A DNA stretch of 64,000 nucleotides, from the NCBI RefSeq assembly GCF_021390935.1, contig NZ_JAJPUI010000001.1, positions 434,001 through 498,000 of the forward strand. Direction: 5' to 3'. Under the pieces are notes generated by a model that searched no databases, had not been told where the DNA came from, and worked only from the letters and a program-made list of their open reading frames with translations. Shown piece after piece: positions 51,622-62,121 of this stretch. The stretch's first letter is position 1. Each line of letters starts with the position of its first letter. A program made the translations under genes and the position numbers. This DNA is from Streptomyces sp. CC228A. Its GTDB lineage: Bacteria; Actinomycetota; Actinomycetes; Streptomycetales; Streptomycetaceae.

Positions 51622-52385
51622 CACCAGGTCCCCCGTCGGCCACTGATCTCGAAGAACCATTCTTCAAGCGACGCCGAACCACCGCCGACCGCCCCCGTCA
51701 GGCCTATCTCGTCCAGCGTCCCGTCAGCGACGACCACTCCGCGGTTCATGACCACGACCCGATCGCACAGCCGCTGGACCTCATCCAACTGGTGGCTCGA
51801 AACGAGCACGGCTGTACCGCGGTCACGCTCCTCGCGGATCAGCTCCCTGACCATGACAACCGCATGGGGGTCCAGCGCGTTGGTCGGCTCGTCAAGGACC
51901 AGAACGTCCGGATCGCGCATGAGTGCCGCCGCCAGGGCCAGCCTCTGCCGCATTCCCTGCGAGTACGCCCTGATCCGCTTCCGGCGCTCGTTCTCCAAAC
52001 CCACACGCCGAAGAGCCTTCGACGCGGCTCCCCGGTCCGGCAACCCCGACGAATACAGCAAACTTCGCAGTTGCGCCGGTCCGGTCATCCACCGGTAGAA
52101 GGCGGGGGTGTCCAGTGCCGCGCCGAGCCGCCTGGCTGTCGGCAACGCCAGCGGAGGCCGATGCCCGAGGATCTCCACAGAGCCGCTGGTGGGCCTCACC
52201 AGCCCACAGAGCATGCGCATCAACGTGGTCTTCCCGGCCCCGTTCGCGCCGAGCAGCCCTACCACTTCTCCGCGCCGCAGCTCCAGACTGACACCGGACA
52301 CAACGGCCCGCCCGTCGTATTCCTTCGTGACGGAACGGCAGGCCAGTGCCGCCTGCCGCTCGCTTTCACGCCCGAGCAAGGTCAC
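51621..52385 (-). CDS. ABC transporter ATP-binding protein
   Basis: A 254-residue nucleotide-binding subunit. Walker A GLLGANGAGKTT (about 43-54), Q-loop region AALDTPAFYRWMTGPAQL, signature AYSQGMRQRLALAAALMRDP, Walker B DVLVLDEPTNALDP, and H-loop VLVSSHQLDEVQRL are complete. It is closest to the BcrA/YxlF type (multidrug or peptide export and immunity) by the order and the short C-terminus. It starts at GTG 52385, 12 bases after the secreted-protein stop, and overlaps the permease by one base. Confidence 0.92.
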   Translation of the reverse strand: MTLLGRESERQAALACRSVTKEYDGRAVVSGVSLELRRGEVVGLLGANGAGKTTLMRMLCGLVRPTSGSVEILGHRPPLALPTARRLGAALDTPAFYRWMTGPAQLRSLLYSSGLPDRGAASKALRRVGLENERRKRIRAYSQGMRQRLALAAALMRDPDVLVLDEPTNALDPHAVVMVRELIREERDRGTAVLVSSHQLDEVQRLCDRVVVMNRGVVVADGTLDEIGLTGAVGGGSASLEEWFFEISGRRGTW

Positions 52386-52397
52386 GCGCGATAATCC

Positions 52398-52835
52398 TTA
52401 TCGGGAGTAATAGGTACGGCCCGTGAGGTCCACTGGGCACTGGGCGTTCGGCGTGCTCAGGCATCCCCCTGGGGTTTCGCTGAGGTCCCAGTGATACTGA
52501 CGATTCGCCCCGGTCCCCCACAGCACCCGCTGATCAGTCCGGGAACACTCCAGCCTTGCGGTCTGAACGGTGACGTCCGGATAGATACCGGGCTCCTCCC
52601 TACGCAATCGATAGGTCACGTAGCCACCGCGCGCACCTCCGCTCCTCGTACAAAAGGTCTGATCCATGGTGCTCCCTCCTTCCGAGTACCAGGATTGAGA
52701 GACGCTGCCCACCGAGAACTTGTGCGCACTCCAATCGAACGAATATGTCACCGCAGATGCCGACCCAGCCCCTGCCGCAATCAGAACACTAGCCGTCACG
52801 CCGCCCAGCGCGGCCCGCGCAAGCTTCTCGCGCAT
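52398..52835 (-). CDS. Small secreted Cys-containing protein
   Basis: A 145-residue exported protein; the ATG at 52835 follows CAAGGGGGGG. The signal peptide is MREKLARAALGGVTASVLIA followed by AGAGSASA. The mature part has four cysteines (DQTFCTRSGG, RLECSRTDQ, GGCLSTPNAQCPVD), enough for two disulfides, and is rich in Tyr, Arg and Gly. I know no family. It is 12 bases upstream of the ABC ATPase gene and in the same operon, so the transporter may serve, or protect against, something linked to this protein; Sec export makes it unlikely to be the transporter's own substrate. Confidence 0.78.
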   Translation of the reverse strand: MREKLARAALGGVTASVLIAAGAGSASAVTYSFDWSAHKFSVGSVSQSWYSEGGSTMDQTFCTRSGGARGGYVTYRLRREEPGIYPDVTVQTARLECSRTDQRVLWGTGANRQYHWDLSETPGGCLSTPNAQCPVDLTGRTYYSR

Positions 52836-53212
52836 GCCCCCCCTTGCCGAATCTCCACAATATCCACTGCTGAGAGCAAGGTGATCACACCATTTCTCGA
52901 ACGAGCAAGCGACCACCGCAAGGCCTCGCGCTTTTCAGACAGATTATGGCTGGATTCATCCTGAAACTTCGTTCGCAGGCCGCGGTGCACTAGCGAAGCA
53001 GCGCCACCGTCCCCGCGCGAAGCCGAGATTGCCGGCCAGGGCCGCAGGACGGCTCCAGAAGCACCATCGGCCGGCCGTTCACCGCGGCGTCGCGGCGGAC
53101 CGCGACGGCCTCCCGGTACCGGCGCAGATGCCGCCGACCGCACCGAGCCGGAAGGCCCGCGCCCGTTTCACGCGCCCGGCACGCGTGCCACCGGCATCAC
53201 GGGGCAGACACA
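52836..53212. other. AT-richer promoter region and spacer
   Basis: From 52850 to 52990 the sequence is much less GC-rich than the surroundings and must contain the promoter of the secreted-protein/ABC operon. The rest to 53212 shows no gene. Confidence 0.55.
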
Positions 53213-53257
53213 CCCGGGCCCTGCCGCCGGGCGACTTGTCCGGCGGCAGGGCCCGGG
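53213..53257 (-). terminator. Hairpin terminator, 18-bp perfect stem
   Basis: CCCGGGCCCTGCCGCCGG at 53213-53230 pairs perfectly with 53240-53257 around a 9-base loop, six bases after the end of the endonuclease/phosphatase gene. Confidence 0.85.
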
Positions 53258-53262
53258 AGCAC

Positions 53263-54207
53263 TCACTGCCAGGCCGCACCGCCGCGGTAGACCCGGTGAT
53301 CGGAGATGCGCCGCTCGCCGCCGTAGAGGCTGTCGCCTTCGACGGCCCTGAAGTCGGCGGCGCTGAGGAAGATGTAGTCGATTTTCTTCAGCGCCGGAGG
53401 ACTCGCCGCGGAGCTGAAGGTGATCTCCCCGCTGCGGCCCCGGACGGCCCCCGCGGGCCAGGAGGCGGAGTAGGCCGTGTCCGACTCGTCGGCCTCCTGG
53501 AAGATTCCTTCGCCACCGCTGTGGCTGTAGAACTTGTCCATGACGGGGTCCAGGGGCTCCGCGTTGAAGTCCCCCATCAGCACCACCGGTTTCGTGGCGT
53601 GCCACCCGGCGGCCAGGGAAGCCAGGTTCGTCGCCTGCAACGCCCGCTGCTCCGCGGAGGCGGCGGTGAGATGCACGGAACACGCCTTCACGGGGCGCGA
53701 GCCGAGGGCGGTGTCGGCGCAGAGCAGGAGGTTGGGATGCGTCGCGGTGCCGAGGTTGTGAATTTCCCGGGGAGCGGCGATGGGCTGCTTGGAGAAGATC
53801 GCCATGCCGAAGCCGTTGCCCACGGAGTCGTCGTGGTCGTCACACTGCCCGCCGGTGCCGCTGCTGGCGTACGTCGCGTGGTACCCCCGGGCGACCAGGG
53901 CCGCGCGGATGCCGCGGTACTGGCTGTAGCAGGCCTCGTTCAGGGTGACGATGTCCGGGTTGTAGTTGCCGACCGATTCGACGATCTGGGCCGCCCGCAC
54001 GGAGACTTCCCCGCGGGAATCCGTACCGGGCAGGTAGTTGTGCGGCGCGTCGGGCTTCCAGCAGACGTTGCCGCACATGTTGAGGTGCCAGAACCTCAGT
54101 TCCGTGCTGGCCTCGGCCTCGGGGCTGTTGACCCCCAGCTGGGCTGTGAGTGCCAGCGCGCCGAAGGCGGCGACGAGATAGCGGAGACGGCGTCTTGTTC
54201 GTGTCAT
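53263..54207 (-). CDS. Secreted endonuclease/exonuclease/phosphatase-family protein
   Basis: A 314-residue exported enzyme of the EEP (DNase I-like) superfamily. A signal peptide (TRRRLRYLVAAFGALALTAQ ... EAEAS) precedes LRFWHLNMCGNVCWKP. Catalytic blocks: PDIVTLNEACYSQYRGIRAA (metal-binding Glu), VKACSVHLTAA (His), KPVVLMGDFNAEPLDPVMDK (Asp-x-Asn), KKIDYIFLSAADF (Asp), and ISDHRVY (catalytic His). Activity could be nuclease or phosphodiesterase; four or more Cys suggest extracellular disulfides. I choose ATG 54207, nine bases after GGAGGG; ATG 54216 is closer to that motif. Confidence 0.86.
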   Translation of the reverse strand: MTRTRRRLRYLVAAFGALALTAQLGVNSPEAEASTELRFWHLNMCGNVCWKPDAPHNYLPGTDSRGEVSVRAAQIVESVGNYNPDIVTLNEACYSQYRGIRAALVARGYHATYASSGTGGQCDDHDDSVGNGFGMAIFSKQPIAAPREIHNLGTATHPNLLLCADTALGSRPVKACSVHLTAASAEQRALQATNLASLAAGWHATKPVVLMGDFNAEPLDPVMDKFYSHSGGEGIFQEADESDTAYSASWPAGAVRGRSGEITFSSAASPPALKKIDYIFLSAADFRAVEGDSLYGGERRISDHRVYRGGAAWQ

Positions 54208-54517
54208 CGTGGTCATCCCTCCGAAGCATGCGGTCCCGACATTCTCTGCCCTACGGCGAAGTCGCCACTGCCGTTCGGAAGTCGAACCCATGGAGATTGG
54301 GGGAAACGACCCGCCGTCGGACAGGCGGCCCGCGCCGCGTGCCGCGAACGCCGGGGGTACCGCTGGCCCGGGTGTCCTGCCGGACGGCCGGAACGGCCGC
54401 GGAGCCGGAACGGCCGCGGAGCCGGAACGGCCGCGGAGCCGGCCGGGGTGTTCATCGAACACCTCGACCGGCTCCGCGGGTCCGCAGGAAGGGCCGCCGG
54501 GGGCGGGACCGCCGGGC
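54208..54517. repeat. Spacer with a 17-bp tandem repeat and a hairpin
   Basis: Three perfect copies of the unit GAACGGCCGCGGAGCCG at 54391-54441, then a hairpin containing GGTGTTC-ATC-GAACACC (54447-54463) that may terminate the monooxygenase transcript on the minus strand. No gene is seen. Confidence 0.75.
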
Positions 54518-56227
54518 TCAGTCCTCCGGCAGTTCCACCGGCGCGATCTCGTCGAAGAGGTCGCCCGGGCCGGGGTTGGACGGGTCGGTCGCGCCGCCCA
54601 GCTGGTGCATGACGCCCCACACCGCGTTCAGCGCGGTCTGCACGGCGCCCTCGGCCCAGCCCGCCGTCCACGAGATGTCGTCGCCGGCGAGGAAGATGCC
54701 GCGCTTGTCCTCGGGCAGCCGGTCCTGCATGAAGTGGGTGTACAGGCGGCGCTGGTAACGGTAGTGACCCGGCAGGTTCGCCTTGAACGCGCCCATGAAG
54801 TAAGGCTCGTTCTCCCAGGACACGGTCACCGGGTTCCCGATGATGTGCTTCCGGATGTCGACCTTCGGGTAGATCTCGCCGAGGGACTTCAGCATGACCT
54901 CCATCCGCTCGTTCGCGGACAGCGGCAGCCACTTCAGGCTGTCGTCGCACCACGTGTACGAGAGGCAGATGACGGCCGGCTTGTCGGGCCCGTTGTCGAG
55001 CAGGTACGTGCCGCGGGTCATGCGGTCCGTCAGCGTCATCGACATGACGTCCCGCCCGGTGTCCTCGTCCTTGTCCAGCCAGAACGGCCGGTCGACCGGG
55101 ACGAAGAGCTTGCTCGACTCCATGTAGTGGGTGCGCTCGATCGCGGTCCAGTGGTCGATCGGGAAGAGCGAGTCATCGCAGTCGATCTTGGACAGCAGCA
55201 TCCAGGACTGGGCGGTGAAGATCACCGCCTCGTACGTGCGGATGTCGCCGTTCGCGTCGGTGACCGTGACGCGGTTGCCGGCCGTGCGGTGCAGCCGGGT
55301 CACGGCGGGCTTCGGCTCGCCGCCGTGCAGGGACTTCAGCGAGGTGCCGAGCGGCCAGTGGACGATCTTCTCCGGCTCGCGCTCCCACAGCCGCAGCGGG
55401 AGCTGCTGGCTGCCGCCGACGATGCCGCGGTGGTGGTCGTCGGCCTCGGTGTAGACGACGCGGAGGATCTCCAGGATGGAGTTCGGGAAGTCGGTGTCCC
55501 AGCCGCCGGTGCCGAAGCCGACCTGCCCGAAGATCTCGCGGTGCCGGAAGGACTTGAACGCCTCAGACTCGCAGAGGAAGCCGTAGAACGTCTGGTTGTC
55601 GAGCTTCTCGACGAGCTTCGCCCAGATCTCGCGGATCTTCGGCACGTCCCGCTCGCGCAGGGCGCGGTTCATGTCGGAGAAGTCCGCGCCCTCCTCCAGG
55701 CAGGCGTTCCAGGCGGTTGCGACGTCGCGGTAGACCTGCGGCAGGTCGTCGACGGTCTCCGCGTAGTGGGTCTCGCCCTTCAGGTCGATCACCGTGGAGG
55801 GGGTGGACTCGGCCAGCGGGTTCGGGAAGGGCTTGGTCTCCAGGCCCACCAGGTCGATGTAGTACTGGAGCGCGGTGGAGGAGGGCGGGAACCGCATGGC
55901 GCCGAGCTCGCAGTTCAGCTCCGCCGCGTCACCCGCGGCGTCGCAGCCCTCGAAGCCGACGGTCCGCAGCCGGCCGCCGAGCTGGTCGGCCTCGTACACG
56001 ACCGGCTTCAGGCCCATCTTCATCAGCTCGTACGCGGCGACGATGCCGGACAGCCCGCCGCCGATGACGGCGACCTCGGTGCCGTGCTCGGTCGCGGGTA
56101 TCTGGCCGAGGCCGGCGGGGTGGGCGAGGAAGTCGTCGTACGCGTAGGGGAAGTCCGGCCCGAACATGGTGATCGGCGGCTGCTGCGCGTCGGCGTGCTG
56201 GACGGCGTTGGGCACCGTGGACGTCAT
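54518..56227 (-). CDS. Flavin amine oxidase family, probable amino-acid 2-monooxygenase
   Basis: A 569-residue FAD enzyme of the amine-oxidase superfamily. The FAD-binding motif VAVIGGGLSGIVAAYELMK (GGGLSG at 56-61) and the following YEADQLGGRLRTVGF are intact; the C-terminal FAD block reads GIFLAGDDISWTAGWAEGAV. The N-terminal MFGPDFPYAYDDFLAHPAGL and large length recall bacterial tryptophan/lysine/arginine 2-monooxygenases, which oxidatively decarboxylate amino acids to amides. A nitrilase-type amidase gene lies 53 bases upstream, as expected for that pathway. Substrate is probably Lys or Arg given the neighbours, but an L-amino-acid oxidase is possible. No signal peptide is present. Confidence 0.84.
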   Translation of the reverse strand: MTSTVPNAVQHADAQQPPITMFGPDFPYAYDDFLAHPAGLGQIPATEHGTEVAVIGGGLSGIVAAYELMKMGLKPVVYEADQLGGRLRTVGFEGCDAAGDAAELNCELGAMRFPPSSTALQYYIDLVGLETKPFPNPLAESTPSTVIDLKGETHYAETVDDLPQVYRDVATAWNACLEEGADFSDMNRALRERDVPKIREIWAKLVEKLDNQTFYGFLCESEAFKSFRHREIFGQVGFGTGGWDTDFPNSILEILRVVYTEADDHHRGIVGGSQQLPLRLWEREPEKIVHWPLGTSLKSLHGGEPKPAVTRLHRTAGNRVTVTDANGDIRTYEAVIFTAQSWMLLSKIDCDDSLFPIDHWTAIERTHYMESSKLFVPVDRPFWLDKDEDTGRDVMSMTLTDRMTRGTYLLDNGPDKPAVICLSYTWCDDSLKWLPLSANERMEVMLKSLGEIYPKVDIRKHIIGNPVTVSWENEPYFMGAFKANLPGHYRYQRRLYTHFMQDRLPEDKRGIFLAGDDISWTAGWAEGAVQTALNAVWGVMHQLGGATDPSNPGPGDLFDEIAPVELPED

Positions 56228-56280
56228 GGGGTACGGACTCCTTGCGCGGATGAAGAACGGGGGGTGCTGAGCGGTCAGGC

Positions 56281-57078
56281 TCAGGAGAGGGACGTGTACA
56301 GGGCGGGGCGGCGGTCGCGGAGGTAGGGGTTGGCCTCGCGCGAGGCCCGCAGCAGCTCCGGGTCGACGTCGCCGACGACCAGCTCCTCGCCGTGGCCCGC
56401 GCGGGCCCGGGCGGTGCCGTCGGGACCCGCGAGCGCGGACAGGCCGACGAACTCGAAGCCGCCCTCCGGTCCGGTGCGGTTGGCGTACGCGATGTAGAGC
56501 TGGTTCTCGAAGGCGCGCACCGGCACCACGGACCGGGCGACGACCTGCGCGGGGTGCATGAGGGCGGTGGGGACCAGCAGCAGGTCCGTGCCGGCGAGCG
56601 CGTGGGCGCGGACGTTCTCCGGGAACTCCACGTCGTAGCAGATCATCAGGCCGATCCGGAGGCCGCCGAGCTCGGCCTGGACGACGGGCCGGTCGCCGGG
56701 GGTGAACCAGGCGAGCTCGAAGTCGCCGTAGAGGTGCGTCTTGCGGTAGGAGGCCAGACGGGTGCCGTCGGGGCCGATGAGCTGGGCCGCGTTGTACACG
56801 GTGTCCCCGTCCCGCTCGGGGTAGCCGTAGGCCACGGCGACCCCGTGCCGCTCGGCGATGTCCGCGACCGCGTCGGCTGCCTCGCCGTCGGCGGGCTCGG
56901 CGAGGCGGTGGACGTCGGCGTCGATGGCGTAGCCGGTCAGGAACATCTCGGGGGCGACCAGCAGCCCGGCACCGTTGGCGGCCGCGCGGGCGGCGGCCTC
57001 GTCGAGGGCCTTGAGGTTGGCGGCCACGTCACCGAGCTGTCCTGAGCTCTGGAGCAGGGCGGTGCGCAGCGGCGGCAT
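56281..57078 (-). CDS. Carbon-nitrogen hydrolase (nitrilase superfamily), DavA-like amidase
   Basis: A 265-residue cytoplasmic amidase. The catalytic Glu44-Lys113-Cys147 triad is in VAPEMFLTGY, YRKTHLYGDF and LMICYDVEFPE. Sequence type and length are close to 5-aminovaleramidase (DavA) and to omega-guanidinoalkylamide amidases: MFLTGYAIDADVHRLAEPAD, AVAYGYPERDGDTVYNAAQL. It should hydrolyse the amide made by the adjacent monooxygenase to the acid and ammonia. ATG 57078 gives MPPLRTALLQSSGQLGDVAA; a possible upstream ATG at 57144 would add 22 residues. Confidence 0.88.
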   Translation of the reverse strand: MPPLRTALLQSSGQLGDVAANLKALDEAAARAAANGAGLLVAPEMFLTGYAIDADVHRLAEPADGEAADAVADIAERHGVAVAYGYPERDGDTVYNAAQLIGPDGTRLASYRKTHLYGDFELAWFTPGDRPVVQAELGGLRIGLMICYDVEFPENVRAHALAGTDLLLVPTALMHPAQVVARSVVPVRAFENQLYIAYANRTGPEGGFEFVGLSALAGPDGTARARAGHGEELVVGDVDPELLRASREANPYLRDRRPALYTSLS

Positions 57079-57774
57079 GGGCAGGACCTCGTCAGTGCGG
57101 AAGGGGACGGGGGAGATGCCAAAAAGGTACGGTTCGCCGTTCATTCCGGACAAGGCGTGACCGTTGCGGACCGACCATCGATCCGTTGCGGGGATCCGCA
57201 CCCGGCCGGTGATTCGTTGCGCCGCCGCTGGTCGGGGCGGCGGAAGGAGGGTCCGGCACCCCGACGGCGACCCCCGCGGGGGCTGCCGGGAGGCGGCGCT
57301 GAACGGCTCCGGGGAGGCGGCCGCCACCGCGCGGCGGGGTGCGAAACGACGGCGTACGACCGTACGGGGCTCCCTACGCGGACGGGGTACGACCGACCGT
57401 GCCGGGACACATGACCGGGACGGAGTACGGGCCGGGCGGCAGGCGCGGGACGCGAACGGCGCGGCGGGAGCCGCAGGGGTTGGGGGGACGGGCTGGGCGG
57501 CAGGCGCCGCGGGACTTCGAGGACACGGCCCGGACAGCAGGCGACGGGCCCGGCGGGACTTCAGGGGGACACGGGGCCCGTCGGCAATTGCGGCGGGTCG
57601 GCCCTCTCCGGGGGTACGGCCCGCGCGACCGGCGCGGCGGGAGCCGCAGGGCTTCCGGGGCACGGCCCCGCCAGCGGGCGGCGGGCGCAGCAGGGCCCCG
57701 CGGGCGGGCCGGGCCGCGCAGTCCCGGGCCCGCGGCCGGCGGCGGGGCTTCCGCCACCGGCCGTACGCGACGGG
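57079..57774. other. Gap between AsnC regulator and amidase gene, with direct repeats
   Basis: About 700 GC-rich bases. A 22-base word beginning CGGCGCGGCGGGAGCC recurs at about 57452 and 57620, within loosely similar blocks rich in GGGACTTC and GGACACGG. No credible coding frame is visible on either strand. The start of the amidase/monooxygenase transcript should lie in the 57090-57180 part. Confidence 0.5.
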
Positions 57775-58230
57775 CTATGCGGGCGAGCCGGAGGAGAACC
57801 GCCGCAGCAGCGGCGACAGCACCAGCACCGACTTCGTGCGCTCGACGAAGGGCTCTCCCGCGATGCGCTCCAGCACGCGCTCGAAGTGGCGCATGTCGGA
57901 GGCGAAGACCTGGACGATCGCGTCCGCCTCTCCCGTCACGGTGGACGCGGACGCGATCTCCGGGTAGCGCTCGAGACCGCGCTGGATGGTCTCGGGCGAG
58001 GTGTTGCTCCGTGCGTAGATCTCGATGAACCCCTCGGTCTCCCAGCCGAGCGCCGCCGGGTCCACCCGTACGGTGAAGCCGGTGATGGCGCCCTCGGTCC
58101 GGAGCCGGTCCACGCGCCGCTTGACCGCGGGCGCGGACAGTCCGACGAGTGAGCCGATGTCGGCGTAGGAGCGTCGGGCGTCCTCCGCGAGGGCGTGGAC
58201 GATGCGTTCGTCGAGGTCGTTCAGTCGCAC
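57775..58230 (-). CDS. Lrp/AsnC-family regulator
   Basis: A 151-residue amino-acid-responsive regulator. N-terminal HTH about 5-55 (LDERIVHALAEDARRSYADI, GSLVGLSAPAVKRRVDRLRT); C-terminal RAM domain about 70-140 (TEGFIEIYARSNTSPETIQR, ASTVTGEADAIVQVFASDMR). It lies between the permease gene (10 bases upstream) and the amidase/monooxygenase genes, all in one direction, and is the likely controller of this uptake and catabolism locus. Confidence 0.92.
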   Translation of the reverse strand: MRLNDLDERIVHALAEDARRSYADIGSLVGLSAPAVKRRVDRLRTEGAITGFTVRVDPAALGWETEGFIEIYARSNTSPETIQRGLERYPEIASASTVTGEADAIVQVFASDMRHFERVLERIAGEPFVERTKSVLVLSPLLRRFSSGSPA

Positions 58231-58240
58231 GGGCGGTGGG

Positions 58241-59716
58241 TCACTTCTCTGCAGGGGTGGCCAGTCTGGAGCGGCGCATGCCGTACAGGAAGTAGAACAC
58301 GAGGCCCACTGCCATCCAGAGACCGAAGGCGATCCACGTCGCCATGCCGAGCTCCGTCATGTTGAAGACGCAGAAGCCGAAGCCGAGCACCGGGAACAGC
58401 CAGCCGAACGGCACCTTGAAGGTCCGCTCCATGTCGGGGCGGGTGTAGCGGAGCACGATGACCGCGATGTTGACCAGGCCGAAGGCGAAGAGGGTACCGA
58501 TGCTGGTGGCGTCGATGAGGTGGCCCAGCGGGATGAGGCCGGCCAGGACGGCGCAGAACACGGACACGATGATCGTGCCGAGGCGCGGCGTGCCGGTCTT
58601 CGCGTCGACCTTGCCGAACGCCTTGGGGACGAGGCCGTCGCGGGACATCGCGAACAGGATACGGGTCTGGCCGTAGAGCACGGCGAGGACGACGCTCGCG
58701 ATGGAGATGACGGCGCCGGCGGCGAGCAGCGTGCCGAAGAACGTCTGGCCGCTCACGTCGTTCATGATCGCCGCGAGGGATGCCTCGGAGCCCTCGAACT
58801 TCGTCCAGTTCCAGGCACCGACGGCGACACCGGCGACCAGCACGTACAGCACCGTCACGATGAGCAGCGACAGCATGATGGCGCGCGGCAGGTCGCGCTT
58901 GGGGTTCTTCGCCTCCTCGCCGGCCGTGGAGGCGGCGTCGAAGCCGATGTACGAGAAGAAGAGCATCGCGCCGGCGCCGGTGACGCCCGCCATGCCGAGC
59001 GGCATGAAGTCGGCGTAGTTGCCGGACTTGAAGCCCATGAAGCCGACGGCGCAGAACAGGGCCAGCGCGCCGATCTTGACAACGACCATGATCGTGTTGA
59101 TGCGGGCGGACTCGCGGGCGCCACCGAGCAGGAACACCATGGCCAGCAGGACCACGAGCACCGCGGGAACGTCGATGATGCCGCCGTCGGTGGGCGCCGA
59201 GGAGAACACCTCGGGGATGGTGACGCCGATGGTGCCGTTGAGCAGCTCGTTGAGGTAGTCACCCCAGCCGACGGCCACGGCGGCGACCGACACGCCGTAC
59301 TCCAGGATCAGGCACCAGCCGCAGACCCACGCGACGAGTTCGCCCATCGTTGCGTATGCGTACGAGTACGAGGAGCCGGAGACGGGGATCGAGCCGGCCA
59401 GCTCGGCGTACGACAGGGCCGAGAAGAGCGCCGTGAGGCCGGCGATGACGAAGGAGATCGTCACGGCAGGTCCCGCGACGGGGACGGCCTCGCCGAGGAC
59501 GACGAAGATGCCGGTGCCGAGGGTGGCACCGATGCTGATCATCGTGAGCTGCCACATGGTCAGCGAGCGGCGGAGGGAACCGCCCTCACCCTGGCCGCCC
59601 TCGTTGACCAGCGCTTCCACCGGCTTGCGTCGCCCGAGAGCGGCGAGCGGGGAGGCCGCGGGGGGCTTGGGGGCGGATGGCTCGGTGGCCGGTGGGGCTG
59701 CGCCGTGGTCGAGCAC
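58241..59716 (-). CDS. APC-family amino-acid permease, CAT type
   Basis: A 491-residue permease with about 12-13 helices. The first helix has the APC substrate motif, MISIGATLGTGIFVVLGEAV; VSGSSYSYAYATMGELVAWV and FFSYIGFDAASTAGEEAKNP are hallmark blocks of the cationic amino-acid transporter (CAT) branch, and KVPFGWLFPVLGFGFCVFNM near the end fits too. The N-terminal 45 residues are Pro/Ala-rich and cytoplasmic. It is the first gene of the locus containing the AsnC regulator, amidase and monooxygenase; Lys/Arg import would fit. Confidence 0.9.
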   Translation of the reverse strand: MLDHGAAPPATEPSAPKPPAASPLAALGRRKPVEALVNEGGQGEGGSLRRSLTMWQLTMISIGATLGTGIFVVLGEAVPVAGPAVTISFVIAGLTALFSALSYAELAGSIPVSGSSYSYAYATMGELVAWVCGWCLILEYGVSVAAVAVGWGDYLNELLNGTIGVTIPEVFSSAPTDGGIIDVPAVLVVLLAMVFLLGGARESARINTIMVVVKIGALALFCAVGFMGFKSGNYADFMPLGMAGVTGAGAMLFFSYIGFDAASTAGEEAKNPKRDLPRAIMLSLLIVTVLYVLVAGVAVGAWNWTKFEGSEASLAAIMNDVSGQTFFGTLLAAGAVISIASVVLAVLYGQTRILFAMSRDGLVPKAFGKVDAKTGTPRLGTIIVSVFCAVLAGLIPLGHLIDATSIGTLFAFGLVNIAVIVLRYTRPDMERTFKVPFGWLFPVLGFGFCVFNMTELGMATWIAFGLWMAVGLVFYFLYGMRRSRLATPAEK

Positions 59717-60437
59717 TGCGTGGCTCCTTCATCGCTGCGGGGGTCGGGACAACGGCGACCGACGGCGGTGCGGGCAGCGGGGAACAGCCCACGGAAGAGC
59801 CCAGGGGAAGGGGGGACCGCCGAGCAGGCGGTCACCGCCACTCCAGGTACGAGCCCAGAGCCTAAGCCCCGGAGCATCGCAGTCGTAATGCATCGTTGTT
59901 GCGTATCAGCGGATGATCATTGCACACTTCGGGCGCAGACGGGAAAACATTGCGCGCTGCCGCACGAAACCGCACATTGGGGTGCTGAGCGGCGAAATCG
60001 TCGCCCCCCGGCGAGCGGCGGTGAAACAGCCGCCGCGTGCCGCACGGGCACCGGTAGCGGCGCCCCTCAGGCGGCCGCGTCACGGCCCCGCGTCCCCGTC
60101 CCCGCCCCACGGCCCCACGGCCCCCGGACGGGCCGGCCACGCGGCCTCTGCCACCGCCACGCGGCGGCAGGCTCCCCGGCAGCCGCGGCGGACTCGCGGG
60201 CGGCCTCAGCCGGGCTCGCGGGCAGCCAAGGCACCGCGAGGGCGGCCGGATGCGGTGCGCCCAGGCCCCACCCAGACGGGGCCCGCGGGATCGCTGCGTC
60301 CAGGCCCCAAGCAGCCGGGGCCGCCCGCAGCGATCCAGGCACGGCCGGCCCCCAGGCCCCAGACATCCGGGCATCCGGGCATCCGGGCCCCCGGGCACCA
60401 GACATCCAGCCCCCAGGCCCCCGGGCGCACAGCAGCA
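59717..60437. other. Permease promoter region and low-complexity spacer
   Basis: The 59865-59960 part is AT-richer than its surroundings and holds an ATGATCAT palindrome (59913-59920) next to TTGCG/TTGCAC-like words, a plausible Lrp-type operator for the permease. From 60160 to 60435 there is C/G-rich low-complexity sequence, including ATCCGGGC repeated in tandem near 60365-60388. No gene is called. Confidence 0.5.
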
Positions 60438-60474
60438 AGGAGCCGCCCCCGTCACGTGCACGGGGGCGGCTCCT
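60438..60474 (-). terminator. Hairpin terminator of guaB1
   Basis: A perfect 15-base-pair stem (60438-60452 with 60460-60474) around the loop CACGTGC, 30 bases beyond the guaB1 stop on the minus strand. Confidence 0.88.
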
Positions 60475-60504
60475 GGGGTGGGGCTGCGGCGGGGTGCCGC
60501 GCGG

Positions 60505-61989
<1,485 letters not shown>

Positions 61990-62121
61990 TCAGCCAGGGG
62001 GAAAAGCACGTACTTCATTGTCCCATGCCGACGGGCGTTCGAACCCCGGACGGAACCTCCAGGTCACAGCGGGTGACCTGGTACGTTCCTCCAAGCCCAC
62101 CGAGCGGGGGCCGTAGGAGGC

